Assembly: GCA_903855945.1 (NCBI GenBank)
Contig: CAIOAK010000108.1
Location: 38,453-102,452 of the forward strand
Direction of reading: 5' to 3'
Length of the DNA: 64,000 nucleotides
DNA from: an uncultured Anaeromyxobacter sp.
GTDB taxonomy: Bacteria; Myxococcota; Myxococcia; Myxococcales; Anaeromyxobacteraceae
The position numbers and the translations under genes are program-made. The notes beneath the pieces are model-generated. The model made no database searches, was not told the DNA's origin, and saw only the letters and a program-made list of their open reading frames with translations. Positions 37,209-47,310 of the stretch are shown piece after piece; position 1 is the first letter of the stretch, and each line of letters begins with the position of its first letter.

Positions 37209-39281
37209 ATGAAATCCATCGGTCGTGGAGTCGCACTGGCCCTCGCCGTCCTGCTCGTCTCCTGCGGCGGGAGCAGCGGCCCCGGGCCGGCCCAGTCAAC
37301 GGGAACCGTGGTGCTCGTCTACATGGTCGGCAGCACGCTCGAGAGCCGTGACGGCGGCCAGGGCTCGGGCAACCTCAAGGAGATGATGGCGGCCGGCGAG
37401 CTCGTGGACACCACCGTCGTCGTCCAGACCGGTGGAGCGGAGAAGAGCGGTACACCCCCGGTCGACGCAAGGGCCATGCAGCCCGCGAACATCGACTGGA
37501 CACACCTGCAGCGGTACGTGGTCCATCCGACGTCGCTCGAGCAGGTGCAGGACCTCGGGGCGGAGAGCCGGATCGACCCGTACATGAACATGGGGAGCTC
37601 GCTCGCTTTCCGGGACTTCGTGGACTGGGCCGTAGACGCCTACCCGGCCGGCCGGTACCTGCTCGTCCTGTGGGACCACGGGGGGGGCATCAACATCGGG
37701 GTCGGCCTCGACGAGATCACGAGGTGGATCCTCCCGGTGGCGGAGATCGGGATGGTCCTCCAGGGAACGGCCGCCCACCGGGGAACACCCCTCGAGCTCG
37801 TGGGCTTCGACGCCTGCCTGATGGGGACCGCCGAGACGGCCGCTGCCCTGGCGCGGTCTTCGAGGTACATGGTGGCTTCCCAGGACGTCGAGCCGCTGTC
37901 GGGCTGGGACTACACCTCCTTCCTTCGCTACGTGGACCGGAACCCCTCCGCCGGCGGCGCCGCCATCGGCGCCGAGATCGTCCGCGGGTACGTGGCCAAG
38001 CAGCTCGCGGCGAAGGAGGAGGACGTGACGCTGTCGGTCATCGACCTCGCCCAGGCCGGTTCCGTCGCCGCCGCCGTCGATGACTTCGCCGCGAACCTCA
38101 AGCCCTATGCCGGTTTCCTGGGCGGCTGGCGGGAGATCGCCAAGGGCCGGGCCCGAACCCTCGACTGGGGCACCGCCCCGTTCAAGAAGGGGGGTCTCGA
38201 CCTCGCCGACCTGAAGGGACTCGCCATCCACGTCGTCGAGCAGATCGTCCTCGACGTCGGCCCGGATCCCGCGCTCGAATCCAGCCAGGAGTTCCTGCTC
38301 GACGCCATCGACGCCAGCGTGAAGACCAACGCCGCTCTCGGCTCCAATGCGAGGGCCACGGGGCTCTCGGTCTACTTCCCGTCGATCCTCGCCGGCTACC
38401 CGACCTGGAGCTACGCCGCCCACACCGCCATGGACGGGTATGCCTTCTTCGCCCCCAGGTACACGCGGTCCGACATCGGCCTGCTCCAGGCCTACTTCGA
38501 CTTCTATCTCGACCACCAGTCCGACCTGATGGCGATCGTCTCCATGACCGGAGACCCTGCGGCGCCCCTCTCCGCCATCGTGCAGAACGAGTTCGACCAG
38601 GTGATGGCGGGTCACCAGGTGCCCTCGTGCCGGGTCATCCCGCGGGAGGGCGAGACGGTGGAAACCCCGTGCTTCGACTCGTTCCGCTTCCCGGACGAGG
38701 TGACGAGACTCCTCGGAAGGGACGCCTGGTGGGTCGATACCTCGCCCGCGTCGAGCTGGCCCGCCCTCGTGGACGGGGCGGGGCACGCATACCCGGTCGC
38801 CCTGATCCCCGACGCCTACGCCGGAAAGACCTACGGCATCGTCAACGACTACCTCGTGCCGGTGGACGGCCGGGCGGTGGTGGACGGGGTCGAGCTGCCT
38901 GTGCCGGGTGACCTTTCCGTGCGGGAAGTCATCCCGGCGAGTGGAGATGCCGCCACCTACCGGATCACGGGATTCCGCGAGGAGGGGGACGCGCCAGGCA
39001 GGGAGCGCCCGCTCGCCGACGGCCAGGTCTTCACCATCCGCGTCCACGCCACGGTGGCGGGCCGGTCCGACTGGTACCGGACGGACCGGGCTGTGACGGT
39101 GTCGGGCGGGACGCTGACCCTGGCCTTCCGCCCGCTGGGCGCCGGGAACCTCGGGTACTTCGTCGCCGACCTGACGGGCGAGGTGCGGAGATCGGCGCTC
39201 GTTCCGTACACGCCGGCGCGCCAGGGGAAGGCGGCCTCGCGTGAGCTCCACGTCATCGGCCGTGATGACGTACGCGAGTGA
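37209..39281 (+). CDS. clostripain-family (C11) cysteine peptidase lipoprotein
   Basis: 690 residues. The lipobox is LLVSC in the signal peptide. The caspase-fold C11 core has VLVYMVGSTLES, the catalytic His157 in LWDHGGG and Cys203 in GFDACLMG, and the substrate acid in PLELVGFD context. C11 peptidases cleave after Arg/Lys and are autocatalytically activated. The C-terminal 250 residues are beta-rich and may include further extracellular domains. The ATG overlaps the end of the transposase-like frame. No downstream partner is obvious. Confidence 0.88.
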   Translation: MKSIGRGVALALAVLLVSCGGSSGPGPAQSTGTVVLVYMVGSTLESRDGGQGSGNLKEMMAAGELVDTTVVVQTGGAEKSGTPPVDARAMQPANIDWTHLQRYVVHPTSLEQVQDLGAESRIDPYMNMGSSLAFRDFVDWAVDAYPAGRYLLVLWDHGGGINIGVGLDEITRWILPVAEIGMVLQGTAAHRGTPLELVGFDACLMGTAETAAALARSSRYMVASQDVEPLSGWDYTSFLRYVDRNPSAGGAAIGAEIVRGYVAKQLAAKEEDVTLSVIDLAQAGSVAAAVDDFAANLKPYAGFLGGWREIAKGRARTLDWGTAPFKKGGLDLADLKGLAIHVVEQIVLDVGPDPALESSQEFLLDAIDASVKTNAALGSNARATGLSVYFPSILAGYPTWSYAAHTAMDGYAFFAPRYTRSDIGLLQAYFDFYLDHQSDLMAIVSMTGDPAAPLSAIVQNEFDQVMAGHQVPSCRVIPREGETVETPCFDSFRFPDEVTRLLGRDAWWVDTSPASSWPALVDGAGHAYPVALIPDAYAGKTYGIVNDYLVPVDGRAVVDGVELPVPGDLSVREVIPASGDAATYRITGFREEGDAPGRERPLADGQVFTIRVHATVAGRSDWYRTDRAVTVSGGTLTLAFRPLGAGNLGYFVADLTGEVRRSALVPYTPARQGKAASRELHVIGRDDVRE

Positions 39282-39334
39282 CCTCGGGTTCTTCGACTTG
39301 CAGCCGCCGCGGCCGATGTGCCACCGTCCGCCGG

Positions 39335-39700
39335 ATGTCACGCGCCCTTCTCCTGCTCCTCGCCGCCTCGATCTTCCCCTCCCCTGCCCGAGGGGCCGGA
39401 AGCTGCAACCGGCCCGCGACCGGGATGTGCGACGAGTGGACGGGCTCCTCCTGGACCGCCCTGAAGATGCAGCGGCTCTGCGACTCGCAGAAGGGGGCGT
39501 TCGCGGCGGGCGGGTGCCCCGTCGAGGGGCGGATCGGAGCCTGCCTCCGCGGAGGCGGGAGGAACGACGAGAGTCGCCTCGTCTACTACTCGACCTTCCC
39601 CGGATACGGGGTGAAGCTCACCCCGGCGGCAGCCGCGGCCCAGGGAGAGGACCAGTGCACCCGGCTCATGAAGGGCGTCTGGACCCGGGCGAAACCCTGA
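39335..39700 (+). CDS. small secreted hypothetical protein
   Basis: 121 residues from the ATG at 39335, chosen because MSRALLLLLAASIFPSPARGAG is a signal peptide. Five cysteines are spaced through the mature chain (SCNRP, MCDEW, LCDSQ, GCPVEG, ACLRGG and QCTRLM), suggesting disulfides. No family is recognised. It lies 54 nt after the C11 peptidase gene and could be cotranscribed. Confidence 0.6.
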   Translation: MSRALLLLLAASIFPSPARGAGSCNRPATGMCDEWTGSSWTALKMQRLCDSQKGAFAAGGCPVEGRIGACLRGGGRNDESRLVYYSTFPGYGVKLTPAAAAAQGEDQCTRLMKGVWTRAKP

Positions 39701-39723
39701 TTCACTCGCAGTGATGTACCCCG

Positions 39724-42700
39724 TCACTTCCCGAGCAGGCGGGAGCAGATGCCCGTGTCGGCCCACGCTCCCAGGGCGGCGTCCATGATGCCCACCAGCT
39801 CGGCCACCTTCGCTGCATCCTCTGCCCCGATCGCACCGAGCACCGGCCCCACCGCACCGGTGGCGATGGCGCAGGCCAGCTCGTCGAGGTTCGAGATGTC
39901 CCCGGGCTGGACCTCCAGCGTGGCGAGGGTGAGCGTGGCGGCGTGGAGCTTCGAGAGCTTGGTCTGCTCCAGGGAGAGCAGCACCCCGAAGCCGAAGCTC
40001 CCGCCCATGATCGAGGCCGCCAGCCCGATGTGGTTCAGCACGTTCGTGGCCCGGTCGTAGACGGCGTTGATCTCCTGGACCTCGCCCCCGCCGCTTCCGT
40101 CGGGGAGCACGCCGAGCAGCGTGCCGTTCCGCGGCGTCACCGCCCAGAAGGCCGACGAGGACGCATCCTGCGCCACGTACCGCACGCGCGCCCGCCAGGC
40201 CGGATCGTCCGCCATCCCCGAGAGCGATTCGAGCGCCGCGCCGTCCACGCCCCGGAGCACGCTCTCGACCTTCCGCCCGGCCGGGACGACGGCCAGCTCC
40301 TTCCCTGAAAGGAGCGAGCCGGTCGAGGTCGTGTAGCGGGCCTGCTCGACGAGTGCGACCCGGGCCGTGCGCTCCATCGTGCGCTGCGTGCACGCCTCCG
40401 CCCCCGCGCCCACCGTCGCCACACGCAGGAGCGGCAGGACGTCCACCCGGCGAAGGCCGGGCAGGCCGGGCCGTCGGCGGGAGGTGGTGAGGACCGCGCT
40501 CAGCCCCTGCGAGAAGGTCACCACGTCCCCGTCCCCGGGTCGCCAGAACCGGGGGAAGAAGGAGAACGGCTCGGGCGTGGCGCCGTACGGCGCCCGGGCG
40601 AGCTCGGCGACGATCGCCTTCCGATCGCGTGATTTCACTGCGCGTAACAGCGGTTCCTGGGCCAGCATCCCGGTGAAGACGTCGTCGATCCAGGCTGACG
40701 GCGTGGGGGCATCCCCCTCGAAGCTCAGCAGGGCCGTGCCGAGCAGCGCCGCCTCCACCTCGCCGGGCGAACCCTCCACCAGCGGTCGGACGTAGCGGCT
40801 GGCCCCGGACTGGACGCTCACGTAGAGCCCGGCCAGCGCGTCGGGCGCCACCCGATCGGCGGCGGCCGGGACGGTGTACTTCGCCGTGGTCGATACGTCC
40901 CGCCCGGCGAGCTCGACCCGCACGGTCCGCTCCCCGCTGGCGTCCGCCGGCGCCGTGTACCGGAGACGGTGCGCCGCGGCGGTGCGCGCCGCGACCAGGC
41001 GCTGGATCGCACGGACCGCCTCCTCCGGATCGTCCGCCGTCACCGCCTCGCCGTCCGAGGCGGCGGCCAGGGCGGCGAGCGACTTCCCGTCGGTCCGGCC
41101 CACGCCGACCACCACCGCCGGCGGACCCACCGCGATGTTCGCCAGGAATTCCGGGCTCGGCCGGTCGGTCGCCGCACCGTCGGTGATGAGCACCACCACG
41201 GTCGGATCGGCGGCCGTGCGCGCCTGGGACATCGTCTGCCAGAGCCGCGACTCGAAGGTCCGTGGGAGGTGGCGGCGGGCCGATTCCGCCACCTCGGCCG
41301 GGTCGGTGAGCCAGGGCTCGGCGACCGGGCTCTCCCCCACCGCACGTACGCGCAGTCGCAGCGTGGGGTCGTCGCCCAGGAGCCGCTCGGCGATGGCGCG
41401 GGAGAGCTCGACCGCACCGCGGTCGCGGAAGGGCTCGGGCAGGCTTCGCGAGCCATCGAGCAGCAGGAGGACGCGGGGCGCCGGGCGGTTGCGGGTGAGC
41501 ATCGCCACCACCGGCGCGTCGTCCCGGACGACGAAGGCGCTGGCGGGAAGGCCGTCCACGACCGCACCCTTCGCGTCCCGCGCCGTGACCGCCAGGCTCA
41601 CCGACGGGAAGCTGACGCTGCGCGCCCGCGCCTCCAGCGAGACGACCCGGGCCACCCGCGCGGCGCTCCCCTCCGGCTCGGCGACCGGCTCGTCGTCGAT
41701 GCGCACCGAGCCGTCGCGGCCGACGTCCACGACGGCGCCGCCCACGGTGAGGGCGCGTCCGGTGCGGGTCTGCGCCGCGTAGTCGGCCACGGGGATGTCC
41801 GCGCCGCGCAGCGCCAGCATGGGCAGGACCACCCGCACGTCGCCGACGCGCATCGAGAGCAGCCGCTCCGCCGTGACCGGCGGCGCGAAACCGACCACCA
41901 CCTGCCGCCCCGCGAGCTCGTCGGCGCGCCACTCGGCGCCCACCAGCTCGATGCGCTCCCCCGGAGCGGAGGCTCGGGACATCTGGATGGCGATGCGGAC
42001 GGTCGGCGTCGGAGCGGGCTCGGGGGCGGCCGATGGTTTTCCGATGAGCCGCGGTCGGTCGAATTCGGCTCCGGGAAGGTTGGGGCTGGCGAGCCGGTCG
42101 CCCGCAGGCGTGGATACGCGGACGAGCGGCAGCTCGATCGATCGGAGCGACCGGGGGGATGCGCTCGTGCCTCGCGCCTCGCCGGCCAGGGCGACGAGCT
42201 TTTCTGCCAGCGCGATGGCTCCCCGATCGCCGGGGTCGAGCGGTGCCACCCGCGGTGCAGGGGCGGCACCGGAGAGCGAGGCGGCGATCGCGGCCTCCTC
42301 GCCGGGTGCGAACCGGGGCGCGAAGGGCGGGCGTTCCGGACCGCGCAGGAGCACCAGCGGGTCGCCGTCCGGGAGGGCGACGCGCCCCACCACGACGGAG
42401 GCCTCGAACCCGGCCTCGCGATAGAGCTGTGCCAGGAGCTCGGCCTTCTCGCGCGGCGTGCCCGCGCCGTAGCGGAGCGCCCCGCGGACGCCCCATCGCA
42501 TCGCCCGCCCCGGCGAGGAGAATCCGTCCTCGCCGTCGGGGAGCGTGCGGATCTGGTCCCGCACGAAGAGGTGCAGCCCCTCGACGTCCTTCTTCGCCAC
42601 CAGGCCGCGGGCGACGACGGCGAGGTGATCGGGGGATCGGCGCACCGATTCCCGGAAGATCCGCATGGCGTCGAACGGCGACCCGACGACCACCGGGGGC

Positions 42701-42804
42701 GCCGGCGGCGCGGCTGGCGGAGCCGATGGGCGGCACCCTGCCAGGCCGAGGACGGCCGTTGCGGCAGCGGCAAGGAGGAGCGGGCGTCGGGCCGAGGGGG
42801 GCAT
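39724..42804 (-). CDS. large VWA-domain lipoprotein with degenerate transglutaminase-like region
   Basis: 1026 residues, lipobox LAGC at about residue 24. Residues 100-190 read like a transglutaminase core (GTPREKAELLAQLYREAGFEAS), but the catalytic Cys position is occupied by Thr. A VWA domain starts near residue 445 with the MIDAS DGSRS and a later LITDGAATD. A C-terminal all-alpha region (about 890-1026) includes HIGLAASIMGGSFGFGVLL and two cysteines. This suggests a surface-anchored binding or structural protein; the exact role is unknown. Confidence 0.65.
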   Translation of the reverse strand: MPPSARRPLLLAAAATAVLGLAGCRPSAPPAAPPAPPVVVGSPFDAMRIFRESVRRSPDHLAVVARGLVAKKDVEGLHLFVRDQIRTLPDGEDGFSSPGRAMRWGVRGALRYGAGTPREKAELLAQLYREAGFEASVVVGRVALPDGDPLVLLRGPERPPFAPRFAPGEEAAIAASLSGAAPAPRVAPLDPGDRGAIALAEKLVALAGEARGTSASPRSLRSIELPLVRVSTPAGDRLASPNLPGAEFDRPRLIGKPSAAPEPAPTPTVRIAIQMSRASAPGERIELVGAEWRADELAGRQVVVGFAPPVTAERLLSMRVGDVRVVLPMLALRGADIPVADYAAQTRTGRALTVGGAVVDVGRDGSVRIDDEPVAEPEGSAARVARVVSLEARARSVSFPSVSLAVTARDAKGAVVDGLPASAFVVRDDAPVVAMLTRNRPAPRVLLLLDGSRSLPEPFRDRGAVELSRAIAERLLGDDPTLRLRVRAVGESPVAEPWLTDPAEVAESARRHLPRTFESRLWQTMSQARTAADPTVVVLITDGAATDRPSPEFLANIAVGPPAVVVGVGRTDGKSLAALAAASDGEAVTADDPEEAVRAIQRLVAARTAAAHRLRYTAPADASGERTVRVELAGRDVSTTAKYTVPAAADRVAPDALAGLYVSVQSGASRYVRPLVEGSPGEVEAALLGTALLSFEGDAPTPSAWIDDVFTGMLAQEPLLRAVKSRDRKAIVAELARAPYGATPEPFSFFPRFWRPGDGDVVTFSQGLSAVLTTSRRRPGLPGLRRVDVLPLLRVATVGAGAEACTQRTMERTARVALVEQARYTTSTGSLLSGKELAVVPAGRKVESVLRGVDGAALESLSGMADDPAWRARVRYVAQDASSSAFWAVTPRNGTLLGVLPDGSGGGEVQEINAVYDRATNVLNHIGLAASIMGGSFGFGVLLSLEQTKLSKLHAATLTLATLEVQPGDISNLDELACAIATGAVGPVLGAIGAEDAAKVAELVGIMDAALGAWADTGICSRLLGK

Positions 42805-42851
42805 GAGTTTGTGAACTCTGTCGCAGATCGCGGAGCGGGGAAAGGCTGGGG

Positions 42852-42875
42852 TTCACTTTATGAAAATTTCACTTT
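42852..42875 (+). repeat. tandem TTCACTTT direct repeat with an embedded palindrome
   Basis: TTCACTTT occurs at 42852-42859 and 42868-42875 (16-nt period), in a locally AT-rich stretch between the VWA lipoprotein and the 42931 gene. TGAAAATTTCA (42861-42871) within it is a perfect palindrome. It could be a regulator binding site for one or both genes. Confidence 0.4.
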
Positions 42876-42930
42876 CGGAATGACGCCCGGCGCCTTGACC
42901 GGCCTGCCCGCGACTTCATAGGGTGCCCGC

Positions 42931-43923
42931 ATGATCTCGATCGCACGAATCATCTCCGGAACCATCCTGCTCGCGCTCCTGGCCACGACGGCGTCCGCGG
43001 GGACCCCGCCGGCCACCTCCTACTCGGCCTCCCTGGAGACTTCCCTGAAGAAGGCGTGGAGCATGCGTCTCGGGGAGATCGAGTGGAAGTGCAACGGGAC
43101 CAAGTGCCAGGGTCGCGGAGCCACCGCCGACGTCGCGGGCTCGTGCCGGGCCCTCGACTCCCAGGTCGGCCCGATCAAGACCTTCACCGGCAGCGGGAAG
43201 AGCCTGACCCGCTGCAACCTGCCGCAGGCCGCGACGCTGGGCAGCAGCACATCGGTCCGCTCGGCGGCAACCACGCCCATCCAGACGACCGACCTCGTGA
43301 TCGAGGAGGTGGCCTGGGACTACCGCCCTCCGAAGGACTCCGTGCCCGTGACCATCGTCAAGGGGGTCGCGGGACCGCATGGCCCGAGCCACGGACCGGC
43401 GCCGGAGGCCATCGTGGTGGGCGACCCGAAGGTGAAGGTCACCATCCGGAACAACGGAACCGCGCGATGGGCCTCCTCGGGGAAGGTCGTGGTCGTGATG
43501 CGGGAGGGGACGCCCAGGGAACTCGCCGCAGCGGGCGGCGGACCCGTTCGCGAAGGAGTCAGCGTGGTTTCGGGGGGATCCGATAGCGTCCTCACCCACC
43601 TGTACTCCACCCCACCCTTCCAGGGCAGCGGGTCGATCCCCGGCAGCCTGGGCCCTGGCGAGAAGAAGACCGTGGCGTTCAAGGTCATGGGGATCCAGGG
43701 GAACAGCCACCAGCGGGCCTCCCTGCGGATCGACGTGGACAAGTACTACACCGTGAAGGTGGACCTGCAGGTCAAGGGCGAGGACCAGGGGAAGAACGAC
43801 GGGGCCGACCTCGTGCTCCGGTTCAACCGACTGGGCCAGGCGGTCGAACCCGTCCTGACGCAGCGCCGGACCGACGCGTCGGGACGCGGGACCGTCGAGG
43901 TGCGGAGTCCGTCGGGGAAGTGA
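42931..43923 (+). CDS. secreted hypothetical protein with CARDB-like domain
   Basis: 330 residues with a signal peptide (MISIARIISGTILLALLATTASAG). The N-terminal domain has paired cysteines (WKCNGTKCQG, GSCRAL, TRCNLPQ). The central part (DPKVKVTIRNNGTARWASSGKVVVVM) resembles a CARDB/adhesion-type beta-sandwich. The C-terminus carries a DASGRGTVEV tail. No catalytic motif is visible. It diverges from the VWA lipoprotein. Confidence 0.6.
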   Translation: MISIARIISGTILLALLATTASAGTPPATSYSASLETSLKKAWSMRLGEIEWKCNGTKCQGRGATADVAGSCRALDSQVGPIKTFTGSGKSLTRCNLPQAATLGSSTSVRSAATTPIQTTDLVIEEVAWDYRPPKDSVPVTIVKGVAGPHGPSHGPAPEAIVVGDPKVKVTIRNNGTARWASSGKVVVVMREGTPRELAAAGGGPVREGVSVVSGGSDSVLTHLYSTPPFQGSGSIPGSLGPGEKKTVAFKVMGIQGNSHQRASLRIDVDKYYTVKVDLQVKGEDQGKNDGADLVLRFNRLGQAVEPVLTQRRTDASGRGTVEVRSPSGK

Positions 43924-43944
43924 GCGTGCGAGCGTGACTGCCGG

Positions 43945-46900
43945 TCATTCCGGGGGCACGGGAGACCCTCCGTCGAGGATCTCCCGGACCCGCTTCAGCA
44001 GGTCGGCGGTGCTGAAGGGCTTGGGCAGGAAGTTCGCCCCATCGTCCAGGCCCGCCAGCCCGCTGATCTCGTCACCTGCGTAACCGGACACCAGGAGGAT
44101 CCGGACTCCCGGCGCCAGCTCGGTGATTCGCCGCGCCACCTCCCGACCACCCATGCCCGGCAGCACGGTGTCCGTCACGAGGAGGGCGACGGCGCCCTTC
44201 TCGTCTCGCGCGATCGCAGTGGCTTCCTCGCCCCCCGCGGCCGAGAGAACCCGGTAGCCTCCCGAGCGGAGCATCCTCGCCGTGACGTCCCTGACCCGCG
44301 GCTCGTCCTCGACCAGGAGGATGGTCTCGGTTCCTCCCACGCGTTGCACGTCGTCCTCGGCGTCGGATGGAGGGGCCTCGTGCCGCGGCAGGTAGATCTC
44401 GAAGGTCGTTCCGACTCCGACCGAGGACCGGACCCCCAGGAAGCCCCGGCTCTGCTTCACGATGCCGAACACGGTGGCCAGGCCCAGGCCCGTGCCCTTC
44501 CCCTGCTCCTTGGTGGTGAAGAATGGCTCGAAGATGTGTCGCAGCACCTCGGGTGGCATCCCGGTGCCCGAGTCCTCGACCGTGAGCACCACGTAGGGCC
44601 CCGGGACCATCTCGGGGTCCGGCACGGGGTCACCGCTCCGAACCGCCACGTTCCTGGTGGCAAGGATCACCTTTCCACCGCCCGGCATGGCATCCCGCGC
44701 ATTCACGACGAGGTTGACGGTCACCTGATCGATGAGGCCCGCATCGCACCAGACGGTCCACAGGTCGGGCTGGAGCCGCGTCACGATCTGGACGTCCGCA
44801 CCGATGACCCGCCGCAGGAGCTTCTCGCTCGCCCTGATCACCTTGTTCAGGTCGAGTGCGGCCGGATGGATGACCTGCTTGCGGGCGAAGGAGAGCAGCT
44901 GCTTCGTCACGTCGCTCGCCCGATGCGCGGCGTCCAGGATGTCCCCGGCGCAGTCCGGATCCGGAACCGCCCCCTCCTGGATGCTGCGTCGCACGTCCTC
45001 GCCACAGGCCAGGATCACGGTGAGCAGGTTGTTGAAGTCGTGGGCCACTCCGCCGGCGAGCCGTCCGATGCTCTCCAGCTTCTGCGCCTGCTGGAACTGC
45101 TCGCGAAGGCGGTTTCGTTCCGTGACGTCCCGGTTGTTGACGACCACACCCTCGATGCCAGGTACGTCGAGGAGGTTTCGCAAGTTGGAGTCCACGAGCG
45201 CGTAGGCCCCGTCGAGACGTCGAACCCGGAGTTCCACCCGGCTGCTCGCCCGGGAGGGGGTCAGCACCTCGGCCATCGCTTTGCGCGCCGCCGTGTGGTC
45301 CTCGGGGTGGATGTGATCGAGTGCCTCGCTACCGGCCAGATCCGTAGGGCTGAGCCCCAGGATCTCCTGGCAGGCGGGGCTGGCGAACTGGATCCGTCCC
45401 CGCCGGTCGAGGACCAGCGTGAGGTCGCTCGATCTCTCGATGAGCCTCTGGAATCGTTCCTGCTCGGTGGACAGGGCCTGGACTGCGGATGCCCGGCCGG
45501 CGACGGCCTGATCCCTCGCCACGCGGCGACGGATCGACTGCACTCCGAATGCCAGGTCGTCGGCCATCTGGCGCAGGAGTCCGAGCTCGTCGTCCGTCCA
45601 GACGGTCGGATCGCCCGAATACATCGTGATGACGCCCACCTTCTCCTCGCCATGTACGAGGGGAACGGCCGTCGAGGTCTTGTAGCCTCGTTCCAGCGCT
45701 GCCTTGCTCCAGGGCCTGAGCATGGGCTCGTCGGCAAAGTCGGGACCGACGACGATCCGGTTCTCGCGTATCGCGGTCCCTGTCGGTCCCCTCCCCCTGG
45801 GTTCATCGGCCCAGACGACGTCGATGTCCCGGAGATAGCCGGCCTCGTGCCCCGCGTGGGCCACCGGGCGGACGGTCTTGTGCTCGTCGTTCTCGGCGGT
45901 GCCCACCCAGGCCATCCGGTAGCCGCCCGTCTCGACGATCACGCGGCAGACCTCGCCGAACATCTCCTCCTCCGTGCTGCCCCGCAGGATCGCCTCGCCG
46001 CAACGAGTGATGAGGAGCAACGTTCGCTGCGCCCGCTGTAGCGCTTCCTCGGCCCTCCTTCGATCCGTGACGTCCCGGATGAAGGCGACGACCCGCCCGC
46101 CGTCGTAGGGCACGAGCGTCGCGGAGACATCCACCTCGATGACGCCCCCGTCCTTTCGGTGATGCCGGGATTCGAACCGAGCGCCGCCGGTCCTCAGCAA
46201 ATTCTCCATGCGGGACGCGATCTCCTCGGCCCCCATGGCGTCCTCGACGTCCCCGATATTCCGGGCGAGCAGTTCCTCCTGGGTGAACCCGAGCATGCTG
46301 CATGCCGCATCGTTGACTTCCAGCATCTGCCCGGTGGTGTCCACCACCCAGAACGCGTCCAGGGAGGTGGCCAACACGTTGGCAAGGAACCGTTCGCGCT
46401 CCTCGCTCTTGTGTTCCGCCCTTCTCTTCTCCGCGACCGCCCGTTCCCTGGCCTGGGCCTGCCGGAGGACGGTCACGCCGAACGCGACGTCGTCGGTGAG
46501 CTTCGCCAGGTAGCCGAGCTCGTCCCCCGTGAACGCAGCGGCCTCGCGCGAATACATGACGATGGCCCCGAGGACCTCGCCCTCCCGGAGGAGCGGCAGG
46601 GAGGTCACGGAGCGATAGCCGCGCCGGTGCGCCTCCACCCTCCAGGGCATCATCGAGGGATCGGTGGAGAAGTCCTGTCCCACCACCATGCGCCGCTCCC
46701 GGATGGCGGTGCCCGTCGTGCCTCGCCCCCGCGGCTCGTCCGCCCAGATGATGTCGACGAGCCCGAGGTAGCCGTCCTCGTGGCCGGCGTGGGCCACCGG
46801 ACGAACCGTCCTCCGTTCGTCCTGCTCCGCGAGCCCCACCCAGCACATCCGGTAGCCGCCCACGTCCACGATCACATGGCAGATGTCGGCGTAGAGTTGC

Positions 46901-47310
46901 TCTTCGGTGCGGGCACGCAGGATCGCCTCGTTGCATCGGGTGATCATGAGCAGCGTCCGGCGAACCGTAGCTTCCCGCTGGCGGAGCCGCCGCAGGATCT
47001 CGAACGTGATCGCGATGGCAACCCCGCTCGCCAGGAACAGGGTGAGTTCGACTTGATCCCGGTGCCTGGGGACGAGGAACGTCCTCACCGGCTCTGTCTG
47101 GAAGTAGATCTCCTCCAGCAAGCTCAGGGCCGTCGCGACGAGTGCGGGGCCGATACCGCCGAGGGCCCCGGCAATGGCCACGGCCGAGAGCAGAAGATCG
47201 GACTCGGGCTCCCCCGTGCTCCCGAGGATGGCGTTGCGAAACAACACGCTGGCGCCGACCAGGACGGGCGCCGCGAGGTACGCCAGGAACTTTCGCTGTC
47301 GAGCCCTCAC
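43945..47310 (-). CDS. large GAF/PAS hybrid histidine kinase with duplicated GAF module
   Basis: 1121 residues from a GTG at 47310; the reading frame is open upstream, so the start is not certain. The N-terminal 105 residues hold several membrane segments resembling a DUF4118-like sensor. Two near-identical GAF-type modules follow (about 115-290 and 440-610), each with the ITRCxEAILR start and the RPVAHAGHExGYL and WADEPRGRG blocks, separated by a PAS. A second PAS (about 650), HisKA with HDFNN, a HATPase (NARDAMPGGGK, TGMPPEVL) and a C-terminal receiver (VTDTVLPGMGG) complete it. It is an orphan hybrid sensor. Confidence 0.9.
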   Translation of the reverse strand: MRARQRKFLAYLAAPVLVGASVLFRNAILGSTGEPESDLLLSAVAIAGALGGIGPALVATALSLLEEIYFQTEPVRTFLVPRHRDQVELTLFLASGVAIAITFEILRRLRQREATVRRTLLMITRCNEAILRARTEEQLYADICHVIVDVGGYRMCWVGLAEQDERRTVRPVAHAGHEDGYLGLVDIIWADEPRGRGTTGTAIRERRMVVGQDFSTDPSMMPWRVEAHRRGYRSVTSLPLLREGEVLGAIVMYSREAAAFTGDELGYLAKLTDDVAFGVTVLRQAQARERAVAEKRRAEHKSEERERFLANVLATSLDAFWVVDTTGQMLEVNDAACSMLGFTQEELLARNIGDVEDAMGAEEIASRMENLLRTGGARFESRHHRKDGGVIEVDVSATLVPYDGGRVVAFIRDVTDRRRAEEALQRAQRTLLLITRCGEAILRGSTEEEMFGEVCRVIVETGGYRMAWVGTAENDEHKTVRPVAHAGHEAGYLRDIDVVWADEPRGRGPTGTAIRENRIVVGPDFADEPMLRPWSKAALERGYKTSTAVPLVHGEEKVGVITMYSGDPTVWTDDELGLLRQMADDLAFGVQSIRRRVARDQAVAGRASAVQALSTEQERFQRLIERSSDLTLVLDRRGRIQFASPACQEILGLSPTDLAGSEALDHIHPEDHTAARKAMAEVLTPSRASSRVELRVRRLDGAYALVDSNLRNLLDVPGIEGVVVNNRDVTERNRLREQFQQAQKLESIGRLAGGVAHDFNNLLTVILACGEDVRRSIQEGAVPDPDCAGDILDAAHRASDVTKQLLSFARKQVIHPAALDLNKVIRASEKLLRRVIGADVQIVTRLQPDLWTVWCDAGLIDQVTVNLVVNARDAMPGGGKVILATRNVAVRSGDPVPDPEMVPGPYVVLTVEDSGTGMPPEVLRHIFEPFFTTKEQGKGTGLGLATVFGIVKQSRGFLGVRSSVGVGTTFEIYLPRHEAPPSDAEDDVQRVGGTETILLVEDEPRVRDVTARMLRSGGYRVLSAAGGEEATAIARDEKGAVALLVTDTVLPGMGGREVARRITELAPGVRILLVSGYAGDEISGLAGLDDGANFLPKPFSTADLLKRVREILDGGSPVPPE

